A DNA stretch of 64,000 nucleotides from Neisseriaceae bacterium PsAf (GTDB lineage Bacteria > Pseudomonadota > Gammaproteobacteria > Burkholderiales > Neisseriaceae): NCBI GenBank assembly GCA_017114885.1, contig WNLJ01000010.1, positions 1 to 64,000 on the forward strand, written 5' to 3'. The translations under genes were made by a program, and so were the position numbers. The notes beneath the pieces are model-generated. The model worked only from the letters and a program-made list of their open reading frames with translations. It ran no database searches and was not told the origin of the DNA. Shown one piece after another: positions 46,859 to 55,656 of this stretch (its first letter is position 1; the number at the start of each line of letters is the position of its first letter).

Positions 46859-48106
46859 ATGCTGCATTATATTAAGCAACAATTATTTATTGAAAAAGTA
46901 TCTTGCCTTGATTTAGTCAAAACTTACGGAACACCTCTTTATGCATACTCTAGAAACTATATCCAAGATGCTTTTTTAAATTACACGCATACTTTTTCTG
47001 TTTCAAATCCTTTGATTTGCTACGCGGTAAAAGCAAATAGTAATTTATCTATACTGCGTTATTTAGCGCATCTAGGTTCTGGGTTTGATATTGTATCTGG
47101 TGGAGAACTGCAAAGGGTTCTTCTTGCTGGAGGAGACGCTAAAAAAATCATTTTTTCTGGGGTCAATAAAAACGAACAGGAGATAAAACTTGCCTTAACA
47201 GCTGGTATCCTGTGTTTTAATATTGAGTCATTACCTGAAATTGACCGCATACAAAAAGTAGCCAAAGAGATAAATGTCATTGCCCCCGTCTCTTTTAGAA
47301 TCAATCCAGATGTTGATGCTAAAACACACCCATATATTTCCACAGGACTCCAAAATAATAAATTTGGTATTTCCTATCAAGACACACTACACGCCTATAC
47401 CTATGCGCAAAAGCAATCGCATTTAACTATTGTTGGCATCGACTGCCACATAGGTTCCCAATTATTAGACTTAACACCATTAAAAGAAGCGGCTGATAAA
47501 ATCTTTGAACTGGTTGTCCAATTAAAACAAAAAGGTATTATTTTAAAGCACATTGATTTAGGTGGGGGTATTGGTATTCCTTATCAAGAAAATGAAAAAA
47601 GTCCTGATTATGCAGATTATGCCAAACACATTGCTCCTTTTTTTAAAGCAAATCCTGAAATACAGTTAATTTTCGAGCCTGGACGCTCTATTATCGGAAA
47701 TGCTGGTGTTTTGTTAACCAAAGTAGATTTCATTAAACACAATCAAAACAAGAATTTTATTATTGTAGATGCTGCTATTAATGATTTATTAAGACCTGCC
47801 TTATACGATAGTTATCACGATATTATTCCCGTTACCCTCAATAAAGACTTGCACCCCATACAAGCAGATGTTGTTGGTCCAGTATGCGAGTCAGGAGATT
47901 GTTTAGGTAAGAATAGAATCCTTTCAGTACAAGCTGGTGACTATCTTGCCATAAAAAGTGCTGGTGCTTATACTGCTTCTATGGCTAGTCATTATAACTC
48001 TCGTCTCATCGCTCCTGAAATCCTTATTGATGAAAAAACACATAAAATCATCAGGAGCAGAGATACGTTTGAACAACTCATTCAAAATGAAACTCCTTTT
48101 TTATAG
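46859..48106 (+). CDS. lysA: Diaminopimelate decarboxylase
   Basis: PLP enzyme that decarboxylates meso-diaminopimelate to lysine, the last step of lysine synthesis. It is a fold III alanine racemase-like barrel with the PLP lysine in CYAVKANSNLSILR (near residue 60), the HIGSQLLD motif, GGGIGIPY, EPGRSIIGNAG and the substrate cysteine motif CESGDCLG near residue 345. The 415-residue length is normal. It is coupled to lptM with a three-base gap, and an ABC exporter operon follows on the same strand. Confidence 0.96.
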   Translation: MLHYIKQQLFIEKVSCLDLVKTYGTPLYAYSRNYIQDAFLNYTHTFSVSNPLICYAVKANSNLSILRYLAHLGSGFDIVSGGELQRVLLAGGDAKKIIFSGVNKNEQEIKLALTAGILCFNIESLPEIDRIQKVAKEINVIAPVSFRINPDVDAKTHPYISTGLQNNKFGISYQDTLHAYTYAQKQSHLTIVGIDCHIGSQLLDLTPLKEAADKIFELVVQLKQKGIILKHIDLGGGIGIPYQENEKSPDYADYAKHIAPFFKANPEIQLIFEPGRSIIGNAGVLLTKVDFIKHNQNKNFIIVDAAINDLLRPALYDSYHDIIPVTLNKDLHPIQADVVGPVCESGDCLGKNRILSVQAGDYLAIKSAGAYTASMASHYNSRLIAPEILIDEKTHKIIRSRDTFEQLIQNETPFL

Positions 48107-48117
48107 AAAGTCTTGCA

Positions 48118-49014
48118 GTGAATTCAATTGCTTTAGATATACAAAATGTTATTAAAATATATAATAATGGCTTTAAAGCACTGGATAACGTTTCCTTTCA
48201 GGTCTTTAAAGGTGAATTTTTTGGTCTATCAGGTCCAAATGGTGCAGGTAAAACAACTTTGATTTCTAGCATTGCTAGTTTAAGCAATCCTACTTCAGGA
48301 TCTATCCATGTTTTAGGATACGACACCCAAAAAGATAGTAACCACTCTAAAATGAATTTAGGTGTCGTACCTCAAGAATTAGTCTTTGATCCTTTTTTTA
48401 CAGTAAAAGAAGTTTTATCTTATCAATCAGGTTACTACGGCATTAAAAATAATGATCAATGGATTGAAGAGATACTAGAGCAACTAGGCTTATTATCAAA
48501 AATCAACGATAATACCCGTAGTTTATCAGGTGGTATGAAACGTCGTTTAATGGTAGCACAAGCCTTAGTGCATAAACCTCCTGTTATTATATTGGACGAA
48601 CCTACTGCTGGCGTTGACGTGGAATTGCGTCAATCTTTGTGGGTTTTTATTAAAAAACTCAACCAACAAGGTCATACCATTATTTTAACAACGCACTACT
48701 TAGAAGAAGCAGAACAATTATGTGACCGGATCGCTTTTATGAAAAAAGGACAACTTATTGCCCTAGATGAGACAGAAAAACTGTTAGCAGTAGATGAACA
48801 AATTCATGTTTCTTTCACCTGTCATGAGAATATAAGCCCACTAATTGCTCATTTTAACTATCAACATGAAAAAAACAAGTGGTCATTTGAGCTCAATAAC
48901 TATGCACAAGTAGAACATCTGTTACATATCATCAACACCAATCAGGTCACTATCTCAAATTTAGGAATTATGGAAAAAGATTTAGAACAAGTTTTTTTGA
49001 GTTTAATACAATGA
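48118..49014 (+). CDS. ABC-2 exporter ATP-binding protein (YadG type)
   Basis: Nucleotide-binding subunit of an ABC-2-type export system. Walker A GPNGAGKTT is near residue 38, the Q-loop region VVPQELVFDPFF is near 82, the signature LSGGMKRR is near 137, and Walker B VIILDEPTAG with the H-loop LTTHYLEEAEQLC completes the set. The 298-residue length matches YadG. It starts with GTG just after lysA and overlaps the permease gene by four bases. Substrate is unknown; the following bolA gene suggests the common yadG-yadH neighbourhood of Beta- and Gammaproteobacteria. Confidence 0.9.
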   Translation: MNSIALDIQNVIKIYNNGFKALDNVSFQVFKGEFFGLSGPNGAGKTTLISSIASLSNPTSGSIHVLGYDTQKDSNHSKMNLGVVPQELVFDPFFTVKEVLSYQSGYYGIKNNDQWIEEILEQLGLLSKINDNTRSLSGGMKRRLMVAQALVHKPPVIILDEPTAGVDVELRQSLWVFIKKLNQQGHTIILTTHYLEEAEQLCDRIAFMKKGQLIALDETEKLLAVDEQIHVSFTCHENISPLIAHFNYQHEKNKWSFELNNYAQVEHLLHIINTNQVTISNLGIMEKDLEQVFLSLIQ

Positions 49015-49775
49015 CAAATTTATACGGCATTTACACACTTTTTAAAAAAGAGATTCTGCGTTTTGCAAAAGTAGGCGTTCAAACTCTTTGTGCGCCCATT
49101 ATCTCTTCTTTACTTTATTTATTAATTTTCTCTAATGCATTACAAGATAAAGTTAATGTTTATCCTGGGGTTAGTTACATACAATTTCTTGTCCCTGGCC
49201 TTATTATGATGAGCATTATGCAAAATGCATTTGCCAATGTTTCTAGTAGCTTAATCCAATCAAAAGTGTCTGGAAATATCATTTTTATCCTGTTACCCCC
49301 ATTGTCTAATATTGGCTTTTTTATTGCTTTTGTGGGGGCCGCCTTAATTAGAGGACTAATTGTTGGTTTAGGTATTTTTCTTTGCTCTTTTATTTTTGAA
49401 CCAACGATCCCTGTTCATGGATTATGGGCTATTTTATTTGCCGTCATTGGCGGCACAACTCTAGGCTCTCTCGGTTTAATCGCGGGGATTGTGGCAGAAA
49501 AATTTGACCAAACAGCTTTATTTCAAAACTTTATTATTATGCCTCTGACTTTTCTGTCAGGCGTTTTTTATTCGATACAAAATCTACCTGATTTTTGGTA
49601 CAAAGTCAGCCAAGTTAATCCTTTCTTTTATCTAGTTGATGGATTTAGATATGGTTTTTTTGGACAAGCAGACATACAACCCTCTATATCCCTAACTGTT
49701 TCTCTAGTATTTTTAATATTACTAGCCAGCATTGCGATGCTAATATTAAAATCAGGTTATAAACTTAAATCCTAA
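49011..49775 (+). CDS. ABC-2 exporter permease (YadH type)
   Basis: Membrane subunit partner of the ATPase at 48118. The 254-residue protein has six hydrophobic segments, at about residues 23-42, 60-80, 103-125, 137-158, 170-190 and 225-245. It includes the ABC-2 family sequence FIIMPLTFLSGVFYSIQNLPDFWYKVSQVNPFFYLVDGFRYGF. The four-base overlap with the ATPase gene supports stoichiometric synthesis. Substrate is unknown. Confidence 0.9.
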   Translation: MTNLYGIYTLFKKEILRFAKVGVQTLCAPIISSLLYLLIFSNALQDKVNVYPGVSYIQFLVPGLIMMSIMQNAFANVSSSLIQSKVSGNIIFILLPPLSNIGFFIAFVGAALIRGLIVGLGIFLCSFIFEPTIPVHGLWAILFAVIGGTTLGSLGLIAGIVAEKFDQTALFQNFIIMPLTFLSGVFYSIQNLPDFWYKVSQVNPFFYLVDGFRYGFFGQADIQPSISLTVSLVFLILLASIAMLILKSGYKLKS

Positions 49776-49791
49776 CATAAAAAGGAAATAT

Positions 49792-50037
49792 ATGAAGTTA
49801 GAAGAAGTCACTAATCTTATTCAGCAAATACTACCATGTGACTACGTAGAAGTTGATGGGGATGGCCATCATTTCTTTGTAAAAATTGTCTCTCCTGAAT
49901 TTGAAGGCTTAACTCGACTACAAAGACACCGCCTGATTAAAGATGGTTTAAAAAAAGAAATTGCCAGTAATGAATTACATGCACTATCCATCACAACAGC
50001 GGCCACCCCTGAAGAGTGGCAATTAAAAAACAAGTAA
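49792..50037 (+). CDS. ibaG: BolA/IbaG family protein
   Basis: An 81-residue BolA-like protein of the IbaG (YrbA) subgroup, which binds iron-sulfur clusters together with monothiol glutaredoxins. Visible features are VEVDGDGHHFFVKIVSPEFEGLTRLQRHRLI with the conserved histidine pair, and the C-terminal ELHALSITTAATPEEW. In E. coli the gene follows the mla operon; here it follows a YadGH exporter instead. AAGGAAAT precedes the ATG. It ends four bases before the convergent aroG. Confidence 0.88.
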   Translation: MKLEEVTNLIQQILPCDYVEVDGDGHHFFVKIVSPEFEGLTRLQRHRLIKDGLKKEIASNELHALSITTAATPEEWQLKNK

Positions 50038-50040
50038 TTT

Positions 50041-51117
50041 TTAAGATGAAAACCGCTTAGGAAGTATGTCTTTCAATTTATTACGCATTTTTAAAATAGC
50101 TTGTTCTGTTGTTTCCCAATCAATACAAGCATCTGTTACGGATACCCCATATTTTAATTGGGTTAAGTCTTCTGGTATTGATTGATTGCCCCACTCTAAA
50201 TTACTTTCTATCATTAAAGCACAAATAGATTGATTGCCATCCAAAATTTGATTGATAATATTATCAATCACCAAAGGCTGTAATTCAGCCTTTTTATTCG
50301 AATTCGCATGAGAGCAGTCAATCATAATATTGGTAGATAATCCCGCCTTACTTAATCTTTCTTCAGCCAATGTTACATTCACAGAATCATAATTGGTTTT
50401 ATTATCTCCACCTCTTAGGACAATATGTGCATATTGATTGCCTCTGGTTTTAACGCGAGAAACACGCCCTTCTTGATTAATACCTAAAAAATGGTGCGCA
50501 TTAGCTGCTGATTTTAAAGCATTCAAAGCAACCGTCAAGCCCCCATCTGTCCCATTTTTAAAACCAACCGCCGAAGACAATCCAGATGCTAATTCTCTAT
50601 GGGTTTGGGATTCGGTTGTTCTCGCCCCAATAGCCGACCAACTGATTAAATCCTGTAGATATTGAGGGGAGATTGGATCTAAAGCTTCAGTAGAAGTCGG
50701 CACACCCATTTCAGCAATTTCCAATAATAACTTTCTACCCAAGTGCAATCCATCCTCAATTTTAAATGTATCATTTAAATAGGGATCGTTAATCAATCCT
50801 TTCCAACCAACAGTCGTTCTGGGTTTTTCAAAGTACACGCGCATGATTAAAAAAAGCGTATCATCCACCTCTTGGGATAATTTTTTTAACCTACTCGCAT
50901 ACTCTATCGCTGCTTTAGGATCATGAATAGAACAAGGACCCACTACAATAAATAAGCGATGGTCATTATGATCCAAAATATTTTTTACGGTTTGTCGACT
51001 CTCTGATACTAAAGCACGAGCAGATGTCGACAGAGGTAATTTATCCTTTAATTCTTGGGGTGTAATAATTGGCACATTCGCCTCAATATTAATATCATTA
51101 ATTTTTTGTTTAGCCAT
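50041..51117 (-). CDS. aroG: 3-deoxy-7-phosphoheptulonate synthase (type I DAHP synthase)
   Basis: First step of the shikimate pathway, condensing PEP with erythrose-4-phosphate. It is a class I-alpha enzyme: VVGPCSIHDPKAAIEYA near residue 60, RVYFEKPRTTVGWKGLINDP near 95, the metal and PEP residues in SWSAIGARTTESQTHRELASGLS, and GFKNGTDGGLTVALNA. Length is 358 residues from ATG 51117; a GTG nine bases earlier is also in frame. The isozyme type (Phe-, Tyr- or Trp-sensitive) cannot be fixed by eye, so the symbol is tentative. Upstream neighbours belong to a minus-strand run ending at 53507. Confidence 0.92.
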   Translation of the reverse strand: MAKQKINDINIEANVPIITPQELKDKLPLSTSARALVSESRQTVKNILDHNDHRLFIVVGPCSIHDPKAAIEYASRLKKLSQEVDDTLFLIMRVYFEKPRTTVGWKGLINDPYLNDTFKIEDGLHLGRKLLLEIAEMGVPTSTEALDPISPQYLQDLISWSAIGARTTESQTHRELASGLSSAVGFKNGTDGGLTVALNALKSAANAHHFLGINQEGRVSRVKTRGNQYAHIVLRGGDNKTNYDSVNVTLAEERLSKAGLSTNIMIDCSHANSNKKAELQPLVIDNIINQILDGNQSICALMIESNLEWGNQSIPEDLTQLKYGVSVTDACIDWETTEQAILKMRNKLKDILPKRFSS

Positions 51118-51132
51118 AACTCTCACTACTCA

Positions 51133-51810
51133 CTACATAAATAGATGAAAAAATTTATCAAAAAAGGTAATCGCTGCTTGAATAGCCCAATTGACAATGG
51201 GTCCCATTACTTGAAATAGACCTAAAAATAAAGCCGCCAAAACAATCCAAAACCCATATGGTTCTAACTTCATATATTTACTAGAAGCTTCTGGACTTAA
51301 ATAACTATTCACAATACGACTTCCATCCAAAGGAGGTATCGGCACCAGATTAAATACACATAAAACCGTATTAATAACCATACCAAACATAGACATTTCA
51401 TTAATAAATGATATTAAATTAGAACCCTGATTTTGCTGTGATAAATAAAAAGTTCCAACATATAGTGCAGCCCAAATAAACATCATGAGTAAATTAGATA
51501 AAGGACCCGCTGCTGCGACTTGTCTCATCCCTTTACGATAATCTTTAAACTGGTAGGGATTAACAGGCACTGGTTTTGCCCAACCAAATAAAAACGGCGC
51601 CCCCATTACTAGTAAAAATAACGGTAATACTACCGTACCTATTGGGTCTATATGTGCCAGTGGATTCAATGTTAATCTACCTGCATTATCTGCTGTATAA
51701 TCACCATTTTTCTTAGCCACATAACCGTGTGCCGTTTCATGCACGGTCACTGCCAATACCATAGGAATGGCATAAACACAAACTTTGTAAAAGATACCTG
51801 CTATATCCAT
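51133..51810 (-). CDS. Site-2 protease family membrane metalloprotease (M50)
   Basis: Intramembrane zinc protease of the short, PDZ-less S2P group. The zinc motif HETAH in LAVTVHETAHGYVAKKNGD is at about residue 22-26, and the third ligand aspartate is in NLVPIPPLDGSRIV near residue 165. Five or six hydrophobic segments make up the 225 residues. Bacterial members may cleave anti-sigma factors or membrane remnants; this one has no obvious substrate neighbour. It sits between the PHP protein and aroG in a minus-strand cluster. Confidence 0.9.
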   Translation of the reverse strand: MDIAGIFYKVCVYAIPMVLAVTVHETAHGYVAKKNGDYTADNAGRLTLNPLAHIDPIGTVVLPLFLLVMGAPFLFGWAKPVPVNPYQFKDYRKGMRQVAAAGPLSNLLMMFIWAALYVGTFYLSQQNQGSNLISFINEMSMFGMVINTVLCVFNLVPIPPLDGSRIVNSYLSPEASSKYMKLEPYGFWIVLAALFLGLFQVMGPIVNWAIQAAITFFDKFFHLFM

Positions 51811-51817
51811 AAATATC

Positions 51818-52657
51818 CTAATTAAAATTTTTAAATGTAGTCCATATAGGTCGACATTCTGTTGGTAAATCGGGTGTCACGCCTATTTTTCTCTGGTCAT
51901 ACTCATGCCCATGAAAATCACTACCCGAAGAAGCGAATAAATTATATTGCTCTGCTAATAATGAAGCTGTCATTATCTCATTATAATCATGGCTACTACA
52001 ACCCACTTCTATTCCTTGTCCCCCATAGAGAACAAACTCATCTAAAAACTGGCGTATTTTTGATAAAGTTAGATTGTAACGTAAAGGATGGGCCAAAACT
52101 GCGATACCTCCTGCCTCCACAATCAGTCTTACAACTTCTGGTAATGATCCCCACTCTGTTTTAACAAAACCTTTTTTACCCTCTCCTAAATACTTATTAA
52201 AAGCTTGTTGAATAGAAGACACAATTCCTTCATTAACCAGATACTCAGCCATATGTCTTCTTCCTACTGTATCTGGATGAGAAGCTAAAGCCAGAGCTCC
52301 TTCGTATAAACCATTAATACCAATGTGTTCCAATTTTTCTGACATCAATGCAAGACGTTTTAATCTTACACTTCTAATTTCATCAATCAACTTTATTAAA
52401 GGTTGATAATTCATATCAAAATTTAATCCTACCACATGAATGACTTTACTGCCCCAAGTCACTGAAATTTCGACCCCATTGACAAAGGATATCCCAAGCT
52501 CTGCAGATGCTGTTTTTGCTTCCTCTAAACCACCTATATTATCATGATCTGTAAGAGCTAGTAATTGAGCACCATTCGCTTGGGCTTTCTTTATTAATTC
52601 TCTAGGGGGGTAAATTCCATCAGAAAAGTTTGAATGGAAGTGTAAATCTATTTGCAT
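51818..52657 (-). CDS. rnm: PHP-domain phosphoesterase, RNase AM (YciV/TrpH) type
   Basis: Metal-dependent PHP hydrolase. The characterised E. coli member is a 5'-3' exonuclease that matures 5S, 16S and 23S rRNA 5' ends and acts on 3',5'-bisphosphonucleotides. Metal motifs are DLHFHSNFSDG at residues 4-14, LALTDHDNIGGLEEA near 36, VEISVTWGSKVIHVVGL near 62, and ASGSDFHGHEYD near the C-terminus. The 279-residue length is right. In many genomes the gene is close to a tRNA threonylcarbamoyl or trp gene; here it precedes an M50 protease. Confidence 0.9.
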   Translation of the reverse strand: MQIDLHFHSNFSDGIYPPRELIKKAQANGAQLLALTDHDNIGGLEEAKTASAELGISFVNGVEISVTWGSKVIHVVGLNFDMNYQPLIKLIDEIRSVRLKRLALMSEKLEHIGINGLYEGALALASHPDTVGRRHMAEYLVNEGIVSSIQQAFNKYLGEGKKGFVKTEWGSLPEVVRLIVEAGGIAVLAHPLRYNLTLSKIRQFLDEFVLYGGQGIEVGCSSHDYNEIMTASLLAEQYNLFASSGSDFHGHEYDQRKIGVTPDLPTECRPIWTTFKNFN

Positions 52658-52701
52658 GTCTTATTCTACCTTATTCAATAAGGTAATGGTTTTTATAATT
52701 A

Positions 52702-53112
52702 TTATTTATTTTCAACTAAACTAGAAAATCCTTGCATTAAATCATCATCTAGCTGCCCTACTTTTTGAGTTTGTAGGTCTAAAATTACATAAGTAACCTC
52801 AGCATCGACTACTACTTTATTATTCTTAGTATTAATAATTACTTGCTCTATAATGCCCTTTTTTTCATTAAATTCCTTAATGGTTGATTGCACTTCAAGC
52901 TCGTCACCTAAAACCGCTGGAGAACGGTAATTAATGTTGATGTTAACAATCACAAATCCCAAATGTTTACGATGTAAATCACGCATAACATCTGCACTAT
53001 CAGTCATATCCCAGCGAGCTTCTTCTAAAAATTCTAAATACCTCGCATTATTGACATGCCGATATAAATCCAAATGAAAACCTCTAACTTTTATAGGCGT
53101 TTTAAAAATCAT
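52702..53112 (-). CDS. Acyl-CoA thioesterase, FadM/YbgC hotdog family
   Basis: A 136-residue single hotdog-fold thioesterase. The sequence VRGFHLDLYRHVNNARYLEFLEEARWDM has the conserved DxxRHVNNxxYxxxxExAR active-site pattern, and VNININYRSPAVLGDELEVQ follows. FadM-type enzymes hydrolyse long-chain or unusual acyl-CoAs; YbgC-type ones act with acyl carrier protein at the membrane. Context does not decide between them. It lies 29 bases downstream of the hypothetical gene at 53142 on the same strand. Confidence 0.88.
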   Translation of the reverse strand: MIFKTPIKVRGFHLDLYRHVNNARYLEFLEEARWDMTDSADVMRDLHRKHLGFVIVNININYRSPAVLGDELEVQSTIKEFNEKKGIIEQVIINTKNNKVVVDAEVTYVILDLQTQKVGQLDDDLMQGFSSLVENK

Positions 53113-53141
53113 TATTATTCCTTTATTTAACTACTACGTGC

Positions 53142-53507
53142 TTAAGATTCTCCAATATAAAATGGTAATCTTTCTCTTTCAATTTCTGTTTTGATCACAT
53201 CACTTACAACGGTTGATAACAAGACATCAAACCATTTCTGAAACACATCTATATTTAATTCCGGGTATGTTTCCATAGCCTCACTCCAATTAGCGAGTTC
53301 TGCACTAAATATTTCTTGTACATACTTTTCTATCACATCCCATACTTCATCAATTTGCTCACAAGGAGTAATTAAATAAGAATTCGGATTATTTTGTAAG
53401 TCTTGTAATTCCAAACCAATTAAATCAATTTCAGGAAGATTTTGCAACCATGACCAAAATGGCTGTTTGGGAATTAATACAATGATACTTCTATCTATGT
53501 CATACAT
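53142..53507 (-). CDS. Conserved hypothetical protein
   Basis: A 121-residue acidic soluble protein opening MYDIDRSIIVLIPKQPFWSWLQNLP. It has several tryptophans, and acidic helices EVWDVIEKYVQEIFSAELANWSEAMETYPELN, then FQKWFDVLLSTVVSDVI. The opening 'YDIDRS...PKQPFxxWL' resembles a family of hypothetical proteins common in Beta- and Gammaproteobacteria with no known role. A strong ribosome-binding site AGGAG (spacing 7) supports the start. No signal peptide or membrane segment is visible. Confidence 0.75.
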   Translation of the reverse strand: MYDIDRSIIVLIPKQPFWSWLQNLPEIDLIGLELQDLQNNPNSYLITPCEQIDEVWDVIEKYVQEIFSAELANWSEAMETYPELNIDVFQKWFDVLLSTVVSDVIKTEIERERLPFYIGES

Positions 53508-53590
53508 ACGATAGCTCCTATGAAAGAAAGTATTTTTAGAAATTTTATTGTTTTTTTTGATGTTACTTTAATTTTTAGACTTTAAATTTT

Positions 53591-53740
53591 TCTAAAGCTA
53601 TTACTGTCACAATCTAATTCAAGAATAGAACATATCCAAACTGCTTGAATAATAAACTGGTGATAGGTACAAAAGTCTTGCTGGGTTTGTTTATGCTTAG
53701 ATTGACCTACTGAGCCACAAACATTGCGAACATTATTCAT
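53591..53740 (-). CDS. Possible 49-codon ORF coupled to mlaC
   Basis: The 229-base gap between mlaC and the gene at 53142 contains a minus-strand ORF whose ATG overlaps the mlaC stop as ATGA. It reads MNNVRNVCGSVGQSKHKQ and continues to a stop near 53591, with four cysteines and no recognisable fold. It occupies the place where mlaB (STAS domain) would be expected, but no STAS motif is found in any of the three frames. There is no Shine-Dalgarno besides an A-rich stretch. It may be a chance ORF or an unrecognisable remnant. Confidence 0.2.
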
Positions 53741-54378
53741 TGTTTTTTTTTCGATTGATTATTCTCTTCTTGTAAGTTTTGAATCAAGCCATCAATTGCA
53801 CTTTCTTGGATAATTTCAGAAAACTGTCCACGATATGCAGTCACCAAACTAATTCCTTGTACATTAACATTATAAATTTTATATCCATACTCTGTTTTGT
53901 ATAAGAAATAATCTATATCGATAGGCTCTTTTAAACCTGCACTTACAGAAGTTGCTTTAGATTGAATAATAATCTCCCTACCCTCATTTTTAATAATAGG
54001 GTTTTGTTTAATTTCTACTTTAGCATCTTTTACATGTACAAGCGCATTATAATAAGCATTAATTAATTTACATCTAAACTCTTGACTCAATTGCATTTTT
54101 TGGTTTAAGGTTGCATTCTTCCATGGAAATCCAACCGCTAAGGCTGTAATCCGATTAAAATCAAACAAGTCAATGCTCTTGTCAATGACTTTCGCTTTAA
54201 TTTCATCCGTATTGCTCCCATCATCTAAAGACATTAAACTCACAACCTCAGTAACAGTAGTCGTTAAATTCTTCACTGCCTGCGCTGGTGTTTGCATCGA
54301 GTCAGCATAAACCTGACCCAATGTGATCAATGGGCAAAATAACAACAATCCTATTATAAAGTTTTTTATTGTTTTCAT
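53737..54378 (-). CDS. mlaC: Phospholipid-binding periplasmic protein MlaC
   Basis: Periplasmic shuttle of the Mla system, carrying phospholipids between the outer-membrane MlaA complex and the inner-membrane MlaFEDB transporter. Residues 1-25 form a signal peptide (IIGLLLFCPLITLGQVYA). The Tol-Tol_Ttg2 domain follows, with FDFNRITALAVGFPWKNATLNQKMQLSQEFRCKLINAYYNAL typical of MlaC. The 213-residue length is right. It is the last confident gene of the mlaFEDC set; it follows mlaD after 21 bases. Confidence 0.93.
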   Translation of the reverse strand: MKTIKNFIIGLLLFCPLITLGQVYADSMQTPAQAVKNLTTTVTEVVSLMSLDDGSNTDEIKAKVIDKSIDLFDFNRITALAVGFPWKNATLNQKMQLSQEFRCKLINAYYNALVHVKDAKVEIKQNPIIKNEGREIIIQSKATSVSAGLKEPIDIDYFLYKTEYGYKIYNVNVQGISLVTAYRGQFSEIIQESAIDGLIQNLQEENNQSKKKQ

Positions 54379-54399
54379 ATTCGTAATCTAGCTGATGTA

Positions 54400-54870
54400 T
54401 TAATCTTTTGTTTTTCCTAAAAAATTAACCACAATTTTATTTAATAACTCTTCAATGACAACTGCGGAATTAGTTATATTAATAGTATCCCCTGACTGCA
54501 AGTCAAGAGAATCTCCTCCTTGTTGCAAACCTATATATTGCTCTCCCAAAATTCCCATGGTCAAAACAGAAGCAGAGGTGTCCTGTGAAAAAGAATACTG
54601 GTTATTGATGGATAATTCAACTTTTGCTTGATAGTTGTTCACATCCAAAGAAATACTTTTCACTCTTCCCACTAATACTCCTGAAGCCCTAACAGGAGCC
54701 CCTACCTTTAGATTTCCAATATTATTAAAATAAGCAACCACCTCATAACTACCGTCATCTGAGGAAAAATTATACTTATCTCCTGCTACCTTAACACATA
54801 AAAAAACAATAGCCAGAATACTCAAAACCACCAGTAATCCAACAGAAAATTCAATATTTTTTTGTTTCAT
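54400..54870 (-). CDS. mlaD: MCE-domain lipid transport protein MlaD
   Basis: Substrate-binding ring subunit of the Mla transporter. The N-terminal transmembrane anchor is at about residues 8-28 (VGLLVVLSILAIVFLCVKVAG). The MCE domain at about 38-120 contains VVAYFNNIGNLKVGAPVRASGVLVGRV and MGILGEQYIGLQQGG. The 156-residue length matches MlaD, and the C-terminal helix lines the hexamer pore. Four bases separate it from mlaE. Confidence 0.95.
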   Translation of the reverse strand: MKQKNIEFSVGLLVVLSILAIVFLCVKVAGDKYNFSSDDGSYEVVAYFNNIGNLKVGAPVRASGVLVGRVKSISLDVNNYQAKVELSINNQYSFSQDTSASVLTMGILGEQYIGLQQGGDSLDLQSGDTINITNSAVVIEELLNKIVVNFLGKTKD

Positions 54871-54874
54871 AACA

Positions 54875-55654
54875 TTAACCCGTAAATAAAAATACTGTTA
54901 ATATAAAATCTGTTGCTAAAATACACAACGAACACCACACAACCGTACGATTGGTTGCTTTTAAAATTCCGCTAGGACTTGGATAAGCATACAACCCATT
55001 GTAAACTGCAATCAAAGAAATTAATACACCAAACACCACAGACTTGATAATAGCTCCGAATAAATCATAAGATACTGAAATAGCTGATTGCATTTGTCCC
55101 CAAAAAATATTAGCATCTAAGCCGTAAAACATCACCGCCATTACATAGGTACCGAGTATGGCAAAGGCATTACATATCACGGTTAAAAGTGGCATAGAAA
55201 TAACACCTGCCCAAAATCTAGGTCCTATAACTCTTTCAATAGGACTGACCGCCATTACCTCTAAAGCACTTAGCTGATCTGTTGTTTTCATTAATCCTAT
55301 TTCACTTGTCATAGCACTTCCAGCACTACTAGCAAATAAAATAGCAGCCAATACAGGTCCTATTTCTCTTAAAACAGAAATACCAACCAATGCCCCTAGG
55401 CTTGACTCTGCATTAAATAGAATAAGAGAATTGTAAGCCTGCAAGCCGAGAACCAAACCTAAAAACAAACCACAAAAAACGATGATACTCACAGAAGAAA
55501 CACCAAATACATAGATTTCTTTAATAATTAAATGAGGTTTTAAGAAATTTTTAAGTGACTGAGATAGGATTGAAAATAGCAATAATACCATTTTGCCTAT
55601 TTTCATATTAAACTGAATGACCGTTTGACCTATTCTTCTAATCATATTCAACAT
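54875..55654 (-). CDS. mlaE: Lipid transport permease MlaE
   Basis: Permease subunit of the Mla ABC system in the inner membrane. The MlaE family signature is clear: FVFGVSSVSIIVFCGLFLGLVLGLQ region, then LREIGPVLAAILFASSAGSAMTSEIGLMKTTDQLSALEVMAVSPIERVIGPRF. About five to six hydrophobic helices are present in 259 residues. I use the ATG at 55654, with AAGGA eight bases upstream. A TTG at 55660 overlaps the mlaF stop, so the two genes are translationally close in either case. Confidence 0.94.
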   Translation of the reverse strand: MLNMIRRIGQTVIQFNMKIGKMVLLLFSILSQSLKNFLKPHLIIKEIYVFGVSSVSIIVFCGLFLGLVLGLQAYNSLILFNAESSLGALVGISVLREIGPVLAAILFASSAGSAMTSEIGLMKTTDQLSALEVMAVSPIERVIGPRFWAGVISMPLLTVICNAFAILGTYVMAVMFYGLDANIFWGQMQSAISVSYDLFGAIIKSVVFGVLISLIAVYNGLYAYPSPSGILKATNRTVVWCSLCILATDFILTVFLFTG

Positions 55655-55656
55655 AA